DNA from: Azoarcus sp.
Lineage (GTDB): Bacteria; Pseudomonadota; Gammaproteobacteria; Burkholderiales; Rhodocyclaceae
Assembly (NCBI GenBank): GCA_020725025.1
Contig: DYFV01000025.1
Location: 1 to 63,376, forward strand
Direction of reading: 5' to 3'
DNA length: 63,376 nt
Part shown: positions 46,428 through 54,361 of the stretch, piece after piece
Layout of the letters: every line of letters starts with the position of its first letter
Position numbering within the stretch: position 1 is the first letter of the stretch
Translations under genes and position numbers: made by a program
Notes under the pieces: model-generated
Told to the model about the DNA's origin: nothing
Databases searched by the model: none
What the model saw: only the letters and a program-made list of their open reading frames with translations

Positions 46428-47216
46428 ATGACCGCCAACGACCTCGTCGCCCGGTTCGCCCTCGGGATCGCCGACGGCTCGATCCGGGTGATCGACCTCA
46501 CCCAGACCCTCTCCCCGGAGTTCCCCGCGCTCCGGCTCCCGCCCCAGTTCGGCCAACCCTGGCCCTTCCGCATGGAGGAGATCTCGCGCTACGACGAGCG
46601 CGGCCCGGCCTGGTACTGGAACAACTTCTCGATGTCGGAACACACCGGCACCCACTTCGACGCACCGGTGCACTGGGTCTCAGGCAAGGACCACCCGGAC
46701 AACACGGTGGACACCATTCCGGCGCAGCGCTTCATCGCGCCGGCCTGCGTGGTCGACTGCAGCCGCGAGGCCGCCGAAGACCCGGATTTCCTGCTCACCG
46801 TCGGATTCCTGGAGGCGTGGGAGGCGAAGCACGGGCGCATCCCGGCCGGCGCCTGGGTGCTGTTGCGCACCGACTGGTCGAAACGCGAGATGCCCGAGGC
46901 CTACGTGAACGCCGGGGAAGACGGCCCCCACACCCCCGGCCCGGCCGAAGGCACGGTCAAGTGGCTGATCGAGGCGCGGGACGTGACCGGTTTCGGCGTG
47001 GAGTCCATCAACACCGACGCCGGCCAGTCCTTCGCCTGGGAAACGCCCTACCCCTGCCACTACCACATGCACGGCAACAACCGCTACGGGCTGCAGTGCC
47101 TCACCAACCTCGATCAACTGCCGCCTCGGGGCGCAGTGATCCTCGCAGCCCCCTTGAAGATCCGCAACGGCTCGGGCAGCCCGCTGCGGGTCCTGGCCCT
47201 GGTCGGCGCCGACTGA
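46428..47216 (+). CDS. Cyclase family metal hydrolase, isatin-hydrolase-like, copy 1
   Basis: 262 residues. The metal motif HTGTHFDAPVHW with preceding SMSE, and VLLRTDWSKR and PAEGTVKWLIEARDVTGFGVES mark the cyclase/kynurenine-formamidase-like superfamily that includes isatin hydrolase (isatin to isatinate). Last gene of block B. A close paralogue (58444-59229) occurs in block C; by eye about two thirds of residues are identical, with shared YDERGPAWYWNNFS and LTNLDQLPP blocks. Substrate assignment is inference from context. Confidence 0.85.
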   Translation: MTANDLVARFALGIADGSIRVIDLTQTLSPEFPALRLPPQFGQPWPFRMEEISRYDERGPAWYWNNFSMSEHTGTHFDAPVHWVSGKDHPDNTVDTIPAQRFIAPACVVDCSREAAEDPDFLLTVGFLEAWEAKHGRIPAGAWVLLRTDWSKREMPEAYVNAGEDGPHTPGPAEGTVKWLIEARDVTGFGVESINTDAGQSFAWETPYPCHYHMHGNNRYGLQCLTNLDQLPPRGAVILAAPLKIRNGSGSPLRVLALVGAD

Positions 47217-47258
47217 TTCAGCCTCCCTGCTCCGGACGGGCCTCGCCCCGTTCCCTTC

Positions 47259-47293
47259 CGGCCCGGCCGCGCTCGCGTCCGGGCCGCGTTTTT
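47259..47293 (+). terminator. Rho-independent terminator of block B
   Basis: CGGCCCGG (47259-47266) pairs with CCGGGCCG (47279-47286), followed by CGTTTTT. It ends the block B transcript 43 bases after the cyclase stop. Confidence 0.75.
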
Positions 47294-47307
47294 CGTGAAC
47301 CGTGGGT

Positions 47308-47340
47308 CCCGGATTCCGCCCTCGGCTCCATCCGGGCTAT
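47308..47340. repeat. Dispersed palindromic repeat, half copy 6
   Basis: Only the right arm CCCGGATTCCGCCCTCGGCT...GGGCTAT is present, between the block B terminator and the block C promoter. Confidence 0.65.
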
Positions 47341-47431
47341 GCGTCCCCCAGCGAGCAGCGAGTCCATCCACCGCAGCGCACCATCGTGATGCACGACAAG
47401 GCACTGATCCGAGGCATAAAAAAATTTGTTC

Positions 47432-47481
47432 CATGAAATTTCATGTTTTCCATTGACGCGCGAAATGTTTATTTCTAAAGT
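47432..47481 (+). promoter_or_regulatory. Block C promoter with palindromic operator
   Basis: CATGAAATTTCATG (47432-47445) is a perfect 14-base palindrome. TTGACG (47453-47458) and TAAAGT (47476-47481) with a 17-base spacer form a sigma-70-type promoter right after it. The ATTTCATGTTT half site is shared with the 2-aminobenzoyl-CoA promoter. The stretch 47482-47660 is the leader of the ior-like gene with no ORF I can support. Confidence 0.6.
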
Positions 47482-47660
47482 TCCCATCAGCCGCCAGGAC
47501 AGCGCGCGATCGACGAGCCCGGACGACGAGGCGACGAATCGCGAAAAGCTGGCCCGGACACCAGGAGAGAGACGCATGCAACACCCCCGACATCGCGTGA
47601 CAGGCGCCGCGCGCGCCCTTGCGGCACCCATTCGAACCGCGGCATGGAAGGTCGTGCGCC

Positions 47661-49817
47661 ATGGCTGAGCGGTCGTTCAAGAAGGAAGTCGAGCAGTTGC
47701 GCATCCCCGCCGGGGAGGAGTTCCGCGGCGAAGGCATTCTCGCCATCACCAAGGCGCTGCTGCAGGCCGGCGTGGGCTACGTGGGCGGCTACCAGGGCTC
47801 GCCGATCTCGCATCTGATGGACGTGCTGGCCGACGCCAACGAGATCCTCGAGGAGCTCGGGGTGCACTTCGAGACCAGCGCCTCGGAGGCCACCGCCGCG
47901 GCCATGCTCGCCGCCTCGGTGATGTACCCGATCCGCGGCGCGGTGACCTGGAAGTCCACCGTCGGCACCAATGTCGCCTCGGACGCGCTCGCCAACCTCG
48001 CCTCGGGCGGGGTCACCGGCGGCGCGCTGGTCATCGTCGGCGAGGACTACGGCGAGGGCTCCTCCATCATGCAGGAGCGCTCCCACGCCTTCGCCATGAA
48101 ATCCCAGATGTGGCTGCTGGACCCGCGCCCCAACCTGGAATCCATCGTCAAGGCGGTGGAGGACGGCTTCGAGCTCTCCGAGGCGAGCAACACGCCGGTG
48201 ATGCTGCAGGTGCGCATCCGTTCCTGCCATGTGCACGGCCGCTTCATCGCCAAGGAGAACCGGCGCCCGGCGTTCACCGTGAAGGACGCCCTGGCGCAGC
48301 CGCAGCGCGACACGAATCGCATCGTGCTGCCGCCCGCCTCCTTCCTCCACGAGCAGGAGAAGATCCGCGCCCGCTGGCCGGCGGCGGTGCAGTTCATCCG
48401 CGAGCGGCAGCTGAACGAGTTCTTCGAAGGCGAGCTCGACGACGTCGGCCTCGTCCTGCAGGGCGGCCTCTACAACGGCGTGATCCGCGCGCTCCAGCTC
48501 CTCGGGCTGGCCGATTCCTTCGGCGCGAGCCGCATCCCCCTCTACGTGATGAACGTCACGTACCCGGTGATCGAGGACGAGGTGCTGCGCTTCTGCGAGG
48601 GCAAGCGCGCGGTGCTGATGCTGGAGGAAGGCCAGCCGGATTACCTGGAGCAGAACCTGCGGGCGATCCTGCACAAGGCGGGCGCCGCCACCCTGCTCTC
48701 CGGGAAGGACGTGCTCCCCATGGCGGGCGAGTACACCACTCAGGCGATGAAGGACGGCATCGAGGCCTTCCTGAAGGCGCAGCGGCCGGCCACCTTCGCG
48801 CCGCCGCCGCAACCGAAGCCCGCCGCGGTGCCGATCACCTTCCACCCCAAGGTGAAGGATCTCGCCGGCGTGGTGCCGCCCCGCCCGGCCGGCTTCTGCG
48901 TGGGCTGTCCGGAGCGGCCGATCTTCGCCGCCATGAAGCTGGTGGAGGCGGACAAGGGCCCGCACCACGTGTCCTGCGACATCGGCTGCCACCTCTTCTC
49001 CATCCTGCCGCCCTTCAACCTCGGGGCGACGACCATGGGCTACGGCCTGGGCGCGGCGTCGAGCTCGGCCTTCAACGTGAAGACCGGCAAGCGCGCCATC
49101 TCGGTGATGGGGGACGGCGGCTTCTGGCACAACGGGCTCACCTCGGGGATCGGCAACGCCGTGTTCAACAAGAACGACGGCGTGATCGTGATCGTGGACA
49201 ACTACTACTCCTCGGCCACCGGCGGGCAGGACATCCTCTCCTCCCGCGCCGACAACCCGGACCGGGCCACGAAGAACCCGATCGAGAACGCCATCCGCGG
49301 CGTGGGCGTGAAATGGGTGCGCACCATCGACCGCACCTACGACGTGGCGAAGATGCGCGACACCCTGGAGGAGGCGCTCACCACCGACACCGATGGCCCC
49401 AAGGTCATCATCGCCCAGTCCGAGTGCATGCTGAACAAGCAGCGCCGGGTGAAGCCGCTCTTCAACCGCGCGGTGAAGGAGGGCCGCCGGGTGGTGAAGG
49501 AGCGCTTCGGCGTCGATCCGGACGTGTGCACCGGCGACCACGCCTGCATCCGGCTCTCGGGCTGCCCCTCCCTCACGGTGAAGGACAGCGGCGACCCGCT
49601 CAAGGACGACCCGGTGGCCCACGTGGACAACGGCTGCGTGGGCTGCGGCAACTGCGGCGAGGTGGCCGAGGCGGCGGTGCTCTGCCCCTCCTTCTACCGC
49701 GCCGACATCATCCACAACCCGACCGCCGCCGACCGCTTCCTCGCGAAGCTGCGCGGCGCGGTCATCGGCTTCCTGCAGCGGCGCCGCGCCGCGCGGCTCG
49801 CCCGTTACGCCCTGTGA
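47661..49817 (+). CDS. Indolepyruvate ferredoxin oxidoreductase alpha-like (2-oxoacid oxidoreductase)
   Basis: 718 residues from ATG 47661. IorA-like order: an N-terminal pyrimidine-binding domain (GYVGGYQGSPISHLMDVLAD, about 25-45), a middle domain, a TPP domain with CVGCPERPIFAAMK (about 413-426) and GDGGFWHNGLTSGIGN (about 484-499, ending in the TPP Asn of VIVDN), and a C-terminal ferredoxin-like domain with CVGCGNC near 659-665 plus four more Cys. Decarboxylates aryl-pyruvates to acyl-CoA with ferredoxin. First gene of block C. In iad-type auxin loci IorAB-like genes lead the operon. Isatinate is itself an aryl 2-oxoacid and a plausible substrate. Confidence 0.88.
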   Translation: MAERSFKKEVEQLRIPAGEEFRGEGILAITKALLQAGVGYVGGYQGSPISHLMDVLADANEILEELGVHFETSASEATAAAMLAASVMYPIRGAVTWKSTVGTNVASDALANLASGGVTGGALVIVGEDYGEGSSIMQERSHAFAMKSQMWLLDPRPNLESIVKAVEDGFELSEASNTPVMLQVRIRSCHVHGRFIAKENRRPAFTVKDALAQPQRDTNRIVLPPASFLHEQEKIRARWPAAVQFIRERQLNEFFEGELDDVGLVLQGGLYNGVIRALQLLGLADSFGASRIPLYVMNVTYPVIEDEVLRFCEGKRAVLMLEEGQPDYLEQNLRAILHKAGAATLLSGKDVLPMAGEYTTQAMKDGIEAFLKAQRPATFAPPPQPKPAAVPITFHPKVKDLAGVVPPRPAGFCVGCPERPIFAAMKLVEADKGPHHVSCDIGCHLFSILPPFNLGATTMGYGLGAASSSAFNVKTGKRAISVMGDGGFWHNGLTSGIGNAVFNKNDGVIVIVDNYYSSATGGQDILSSRADNPDRATKNPIENAIRGVGVKWVRTIDRTYDVAKMRDTLEEALTTDTDGPKVIIAQSECMLNKQRRVKPLFNRAVKEGRRVVKERFGVDPDVCTGDHACIRLSGCPSLTVKDSGDPLKDDPVAHVDNGCVGCGNCGEVAEAAVLCPSFYRADIIHNPTAADRFLAKLRGAVIGFLQRRRAARLARYAL

Positions 49818-49830
49818 GGAGATCATGCGC

Positions 49831-51414
49831 ATGAGCGACCTCCCCCTCTCCCCCGACACCCCGATCAAGATCGCGCTGCTCGCCATGGGCGGCCAGGGCG
49901 GCGGCGTGCTCGCCGACTGGATCGTGGATCTCGCCGAAGCCGCCGGCTGGTGGGCCCAGACCACCTCGGTGCCCGGCGTGGCCCAGCGCACCGGCGCCAC
50001 CATCTACTACCTGGAGCTGATGCCCGAGAGCGCCGTGCGCGCCGCCGGCCGGCCGCCGGTGCTGGCGATGATGCCCACCCCCGGCGACGTGGACCTGGTG
50101 GTCGCCGCCGAGCTCATGGAAGCCGGCCGCGCGATGCAGCGCGGACTGGTCACCCCGGATCGCACGACCCTCATCACCTCCACCCACCGCAGCTACGCGG
50201 TGGCCGAGAAGGCTGCGTTGGGCAACGGCGTGGCCGACCCCAACAAGGTGCTCGACGCCGGCCGCGAGGCGGCCAAGCGCCTGCTCTGCTTCGACCTGCA
50301 GGCGATGGCCGACCAGGCCGGCAGCGTGATCTCGGCGAGCCTCTTCGGCGCCATCGCCGGCGCCGGCGTGCTGCCCTTCGCCCGCGAGGCCTTCGAGGAG
50401 ACCATCCGCCGCGGAGGCACCGGCGTGGAGGCGAGCCTGCGCGCCTTCGCCCTGGGTTTCGAGGCGTCGCGCGGGGCGCCCGCAGCGCCGGCGCCGATCG
50501 AAACCGCCCGCCCCGCACCCACGGTGCCCCAGCAGGTCGCCCATCCCGGGGTCCAGACGCTCCTGGAAGACGTGCGCAAGCGCTTCCCGCCGGTCGCCCA
50601 CGGGATGCTGGTCGCGGGGCTGCGCCGACTGATCGACTTCCAGGACGTCGCCTACGCCGCGGAGTATCTCGCGCTGGTCGGCGCAGTGCGCGAGCTCGAC
50701 CGCCGCCACGGCGGCGACGCCCGCGGCTGGGCGCTCACCCAGGCGGTGGCCCACCGGCTCGCCGTGGCGATGAGCTACGACGACGTGATCCGCGTGGCCG
50801 ACCTCAAGACCCGCGGCAGCCGCTTCGAGCGGGTGCGCGGCGAGGTGGGCGCCAAGGACGACCAGCTCGTCTACACCACCGAGTTCATGCACCCGCGCCT
50901 GGAGGAGGTGTGCGGCACCCTGCCGACGGCGCTGGGCCGCTGGCTGGAGTCCTCGCCCGCCCTCGGCGGCTTCCTGCGTCGCCGCCTGGACAAGGGCCGC
51001 CGGGTGAAGACCGGCACCCTCGCCTGGTTTCTCCCGCTCTACTTCGTCGCCGGCCTGCGCCGCTTCCGCCGCCGCACCCTGCGCCACCAGCTCGAGACCG
51101 CCGCCATCGGGGCGTGGCTCGACCGCATCGGACGCACCGCGCCGCAGGACTACGCGCTGGCGGTCGAGATCGCCCACTGCCGCCGGCTGGTGAAGGGCTA
51201 CAGCGGGACGCATGCGCGAAGCGGGGACCGGTTCGCGCGGCTCATGGAGGCGGCCGACCGGCTGGCCGGCCGGCCCGACGCCGCTGCGGTACTGCGGGGG
51301 CTGCGGGAGGCGGCGCTGGCGGACGAGGCGGGGGTGCAGTTGGAGCGGGCGCTGGCGGCGGTCGACGACGCGTCGATGTCGGCGGATGAACGAGAGGACT
51401 GCGTCGCGGCATGA
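49831..51414 (+). CDS. Indolepyruvate ferredoxin oxidoreductase beta-like protein with long C-terminal extension
   Basis: 527 residues from ATG 49831 (nine bases after GAGGAG; ATG 49825 is too close). N-terminal gamma-type domain (about 8-200): IALLAMGGQGGGVLADWIVDLA and SVPGVAQRTGATIYYLE are IorB signatures. A second domain (about 225-500) follows, rich in Arg/Ala helices. IorB is usually near 200 residues, so this is the long form found in aryl-pyruvate/auxin operons. The two subunits' genes are 13 bases apart. Needed for the oxidoreductase complex; the function of the extension is unknown. Confidence 0.85.
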   Translation: MSDLPLSPDTPIKIALLAMGGQGGGVLADWIVDLAEAAGWWAQTTSVPGVAQRTGATIYYLELMPESAVRAAGRPPVLAMMPTPGDVDLVVAAELMEAGRAMQRGLVTPDRTTLITSTHRSYAVAEKAALGNGVADPNKVLDAGREAAKRLLCFDLQAMADQAGSVISASLFGAIAGAGVLPFAREAFEETIRRGGTGVEASLRAFALGFEASRGAPAAPAPIETARPAPTVPQQVAHPGVQTLLEDVRKRFPPVAHGMLVAGLRRLIDFQDVAYAAEYLALVGAVRELDRRHGGDARGWALTQAVAHRLAVAMSYDDVIRVADLKTRGSRFERVRGEVGAKDDQLVYTTEFMHPRLEEVCGTLPTALGRWLESSPALGGFLRRRLDKGRRVKTGTLAWFLPLYFVAGLRRFRRRTLRHQLETAAIGAWLDRIGRTAPQDYALAVEIAHCRRLVKGYSGTHARSGDRFARLMEAADRLAGRPDAAAVLRGLREAALADEAGVQLERALAAVDDASMSADEREDCVAA

Positions 51415-51446
51415 AATACCCAGCGCCGATTTCGAGACGCCGTCAT

Positions 51447-51482
51447 GTAGCCCGGATTCCGCAGGGGCTCCATCCGGGCTAC
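51447..51482. repeat. Dispersed palindromic repeat, single copy 7
   Basis: GTAGCCCGGAT and ATCCGGGCTAC terminal inverted repeats around a short core, lying inside the block C operon between the IorB-like gene and the reductase gene. It could fold as an mRNA hairpin that alters relative expression of the two parts. Confidence 0.75.
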
Positions 51483-51534
51483 ACGCCCTGCCAGCGTCTG
51501 CAGCCGAACTGACGAACAAAACGGGGAAGGAGAC

Positions 51535-52512
51535 ATGCAAGCACTCGAACTCGTAGTCAGCGACATCCGAGCGGAGACCCCGCTGGTGCGCAGCCTCACC
51601 CTGCGGGCGGCCGACGGCGGAACGCTGCCGGCCTTCACCGCGGGCGCCCACCTGCAGGTGAGCATCCCCGGTCTCACCGATCGGCGCTGCTATTCCCTGG
51701 TGAGCTTCGACCGCGCGCCGGAGAGCTTCGTCGCCCCCGACGCCTATCGCCTGGGCGTGCGCCTGGAAGCCGAGAGCGGCGGCGGCTCCCGCTACATGCA
51801 CACCCTCAAGCCCGGCGACCGCCTCACGGCTCGAGGCCCGAAGAACGACTTCCCACTGCACCCGGCCGAGCCGGACGAGCTGCCGGTGGTGCTGCTCGCC
51901 GGCGGCATCGGCATCACCCCGATCGCCGCCATGGCGGCCGCGCTGGCCGCGGCGAAGCGCCCCTACGCGCTGCACTACAGCGGCCGCAGCCTCGACCAGC
52001 TCGCCTTTCTCGCCGAGCTAGACCGGCTCGCCGGCCCGGCCCTCACCCTCCACGCCGACGACCAGGCCGCCATGCGCCTCGACGTCGGCCGGCTGCTGGA
52101 CGGCCTCGACCGCCGCCAGCACCTCTACGTGTGCGGTCCCAAGGGCATGATCGACGCGGTCATCGAGGGCGCCAAGGCGCGCGGCTGGGCGGACCAGCGG
52201 GTGCACTTCGAGCTCTTCACCGCCGCCGCGCCCCAGGCGGGCGACCGGCCCTTCGAGCTGGAGCTCCGCCAATCGGGCCTCCTCCTCCAGGTGCCGGCCG
52301 ACAAGACCATGCTCGAGGTGATGGAGGCCGCCGGCTGCGACCCGATGTACGACTGCAAGCGCGGCGAATGCGGGGTGTGCACCGCCACGGTGCTCGAAGG
52401 CGAGCCCGACCACCGGGACTACTTCCTGTCCGACGCCGAGAAGGCGGGGGGCAAGCTGATCCAGATCTGCATCTCGCGGGCGAAATCCGCCCGCCTGGTG
52501 CTCGATCTCTAA
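51535..52512 (+). CDS. Oxygenase reductase, VanB/phthalate dioxygenase reductase type
   Basis: 325 residues. Flavin domain (about 10-105, RCYSLVSFDRAPE), NAD domain (about 110-225, VVLLAGGIGITPIAAMAAAL and YVCGPKGMIDAV), C-terminal plant-type [2Fe-2S] with C274, C279, C282 and C312. Feeds electrons to the adjacent Rieske dioxygenase. A ribosome site GGGGAAGGAG precedes ATG 51535. In iad-type auxin loci such a reductase precedes the dioxygenase genes, exactly as here. Confidence 0.92.
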   Translation: MQALELVVSDIRAETPLVRSLTLRAADGGTLPAFTAGAHLQVSIPGLTDRRCYSLVSFDRAPESFVAPDAYRLGVRLEAESGGGSRYMHTLKPGDRLTARGPKNDFPLHPAEPDELPVVLLAGGIGITPIAAMAAALAAAKRPYALHYSGRSLDQLAFLAELDRLAGPALTLHADDQAAMRLDVGRLLDGLDRRQHLYVCGPKGMIDAVIEGAKARGWADQRVHFELFTAAAPQAGDRPFELELRQSGLLLQVPADKTMLEVMEAAGCDPMYDCKRGECGVCTATVLEGEPDHRDYFLSDAEKAGGKLIQICISRAKSARLVLDL

Positions 52513-52529
52513 CGACAAGGGAGGAGGCA

Positions 52530-53855
52530 ATGGGCAAGTACCGCGGAAATCCGCAGGCCATCCGGGCGCTGGTGCGCGAGGCCGAGGTGCACAAGGACAC
52601 CTACATCGACCAGGAGCTCTTCGAGCTGGAGATGGAGCAGCTCTTCGCCAATGCCTGGATCTACGTCGGCCACGCCAGCCAGGTGCCGAACAAGGGCGAC
52701 TTCTACACCACCACCGTGGGCAGCGAGCCGGTGGTGATGGTGCGCCACAGCGACGACACCATCCGCGTGCTCTACAACCGCTGCCCCCACAAGGGCGTGA
52801 AGGTGGCGGGCGAGACCTGCGGCAACACCGGGAAGTTCTTCCGCTGCCCCTACCACGCCTGGACCTTCAAGACCGACGGGAGCCTGCTCGCCATCCCGCT
52901 CAAGAAGGGCTACGAGAACACCGGCTTCGACGGCTGCGAGGCGAGCCACGGCATGGCCGCCGTGGGCAACGTCAAGGTTTACCGCGACTTCGTGTTCTGC
53001 CGCTTGAACCCCAGCGGCATCTCCTTCGAGGAGTACTTCGGCGAGTCCCTCTCCACCATCGACAACATGGTCGACCGCTCGCCCGCGGGCAAGCTCGAGA
53101 TCGCCGGCGGGGTGCTGCGCTACATCAACCACTGCAACTGGAAGATGCTGGTGGACAACCAGACCGACACCTGCCACCCCATGGTCGCCCACGAGTCCTC
53201 GGCCGGCACCGCGGTGGCCGTGTGGAACGAGGCCCCGGAAGGCACCCCGAAGCCGATGGCGGTGGAGCTCTTCGCCCCCTTCACCTCGCCCTACGAGTTC
53301 TTCGAGGGCATGGGCATCCGGGTGTGGCCCAACGGCCATGGGCACACCGGCGTGTCCAACTCCATCCACGCCAGCTACTCGGCGGTCCCCGAGTACTGGG
53401 ACGCGATGGTCGCCGCCTACGGCGAGGCGCGCGCCAAGGAGATCCTGGGCGAGTGCCGCCACAACACGGTGTACTTCCCCAACATGACGATGAAGGGGCC
53501 GATCCAGGCGATGCGCCTCTTCAAGCCCCTCGGGCCCGACAAGACGCTGGTGGAGTCGTGGACCTTCCGCCTGGTGGGCGCGCCCGACGTGCTCCTCGAG
53601 CGCACCCTGATGTACTCGCGCCTCATCAACGCGCCGACCTCGGTGGTGGCCCACGACGACACCGAGATGTACGAGCGCGCCCAGGAGGCGCTCACCAGCC
53701 GCGGCCGCGACTGGATCAACATCCAGCGCCTCTACGACCCGGACGAGCCGCGCAACGCGACCGCGGTCACCAACGGCACCAACGAGCTGCAGATGCGCAA
53801 CCAGATGCGCGCCTGGGCCGAGTTCATGACGATCGGCATGGCCGACGAGAAGTGA
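52530..53855 (+). CDS. Rieske non-heme iron dioxygenase, alpha subunit (indole-3-acetate dioxygenase candidate)
   Basis: 441 residues from ATG 52530 (GGGAGGAG). Rieske [2Fe-2S] ligands C85, H87 (NRCPHKG) and C106, H109 (RCPYHAW). Mononuclear iron site D213-H216-H221 (TDTCHPMVAHES). Paired with beta subunit and PDR-type reductase. In Variovorax iadDE, the dioxygenase pair is sufficient for auxin degradation; the gene order here matches that layout as I remember it. Benzoate- or anthranilate-type oxygenases are alternatives but usually have N-terminal-ferredoxin reductases. Confidence 0.9.
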   Translation: MGKYRGNPQAIRALVREAEVHKDTYIDQELFELEMEQLFANAWIYVGHASQVPNKGDFYTTTVGSEPVVMVRHSDDTIRVLYNRCPHKGVKVAGETCGNTGKFFRCPYHAWTFKTDGSLLAIPLKKGYENTGFDGCEASHGMAAVGNVKVYRDFVFCRLNPSGISFEEYFGESLSTIDNMVDRSPAGKLEIAGGVLRYINHCNWKMLVDNQTDTCHPMVAHESSAGTAVAVWNEAPEGTPKPMAVELFAPFTSPYEFFEGMGIRVWPNGHGHTGVSNSIHASYSAVPEYWDAMVAAYGEARAKEILGECRHNTVYFPNMTMKGPIQAMRLFKPLGPDKTLVESWTFRLVGAPDVLLERTLMYSRLINAPTSVVAHDDTEMYERAQEALTSRGRDWINIQRLYDPDEPRNATAVTNGTNELQMRNQMRAWAEFMTIGMADEK

Positions 53856-53865
53856 GGAGCCAGCC

Positions 53866-54348
53866 ATGACCACCTTCACCGACAAGATGCTCTTCGACTT
53901 CGTCTACGCCGAGGCGCGGATGCTCGACGAGCAGCGCTTCGACGAGTGGCTCGATCTCTTCGCCGAGGACGGCTGGTACTGGATGCCGCTCGAGCACGAC
54001 CAGCCCGACCCGCGCCTGCACACCTCGCTGCTCTACGAGGACAAGCTGCTGTTGAAAGTCCGCATCGCGCGGCTGGCCGGCCGGCGCACCTTCTCGCAGC
54101 AGCCCAAGAGCCGCTGCCACCACCTGATCCAGCAGCCCACGCTGGAGTCCGCCGACCACGACAAGGGCGAGTACGTGGTGAGGAGCGCCTTCCACTACGT
54201 CGAGACGCGCCAGGACCAGCAAGCGCTCTACGCCGGCTGGGCAACGCACCACCTGGTGGCGCGCGACGGGGTGCTCAGGATCAAGCTCAAGAAGGTGCAG
54301 CTCGTCAATTGCGACGCGGCCTTCGAGAACATTCAGCTCTTCATGTGA
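53866..54348 (+). CDS. Aromatic ring-hydroxylating dioxygenase, beta subunit
   Basis: 160 residues. Beta-subunit signature: LFDFVYAEARMLDEQRFDEWLDLFAEDGWYWMPL (shown as the FDEWLDLFAEDGWYW core), LLYEDKLLLKVRIARL, and C-terminal LRIKLKKVQLVNCD. NTF2-like fold that builds the alpha3beta3 oxygenase. Ten bases after the alpha gene, 13 before the ligase gene. Confidence 0.92.
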   Translation: MTTFTDKMLFDFVYAEARMLDEQRFDEWLDLFAEDGWYWMPLEHDQPDPRLHTSLLYEDKLLLKVRIARLAGRRTFSQQPKSRCHHLIQQPTLESADHDKGEYVVRSAFHYVETRQDQQALYAGWATHHLVARDGVLRIKLKKVQLVNCDAAFENIQLFM

Positions 54349-54361
54349 GCGGGAGCGCCAA

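Noticed and set aside
39662..47216. Styrene degradation operon
   Set aside because: Only StyA/StyB-like genes are present; no styrene oxide isomerase or phenylacetaldehyde dehydrogenase, and a cyclase instead.
51535..54348. Anthranilate or benzoate dioxygenase (antABC/benABC)
   Set aside because: The reductase has a C-terminal [2Fe-2S] domain (VanB type) rather than N-terminal; partners are CoA ligase and aldolase-like genes, not catechol genes.
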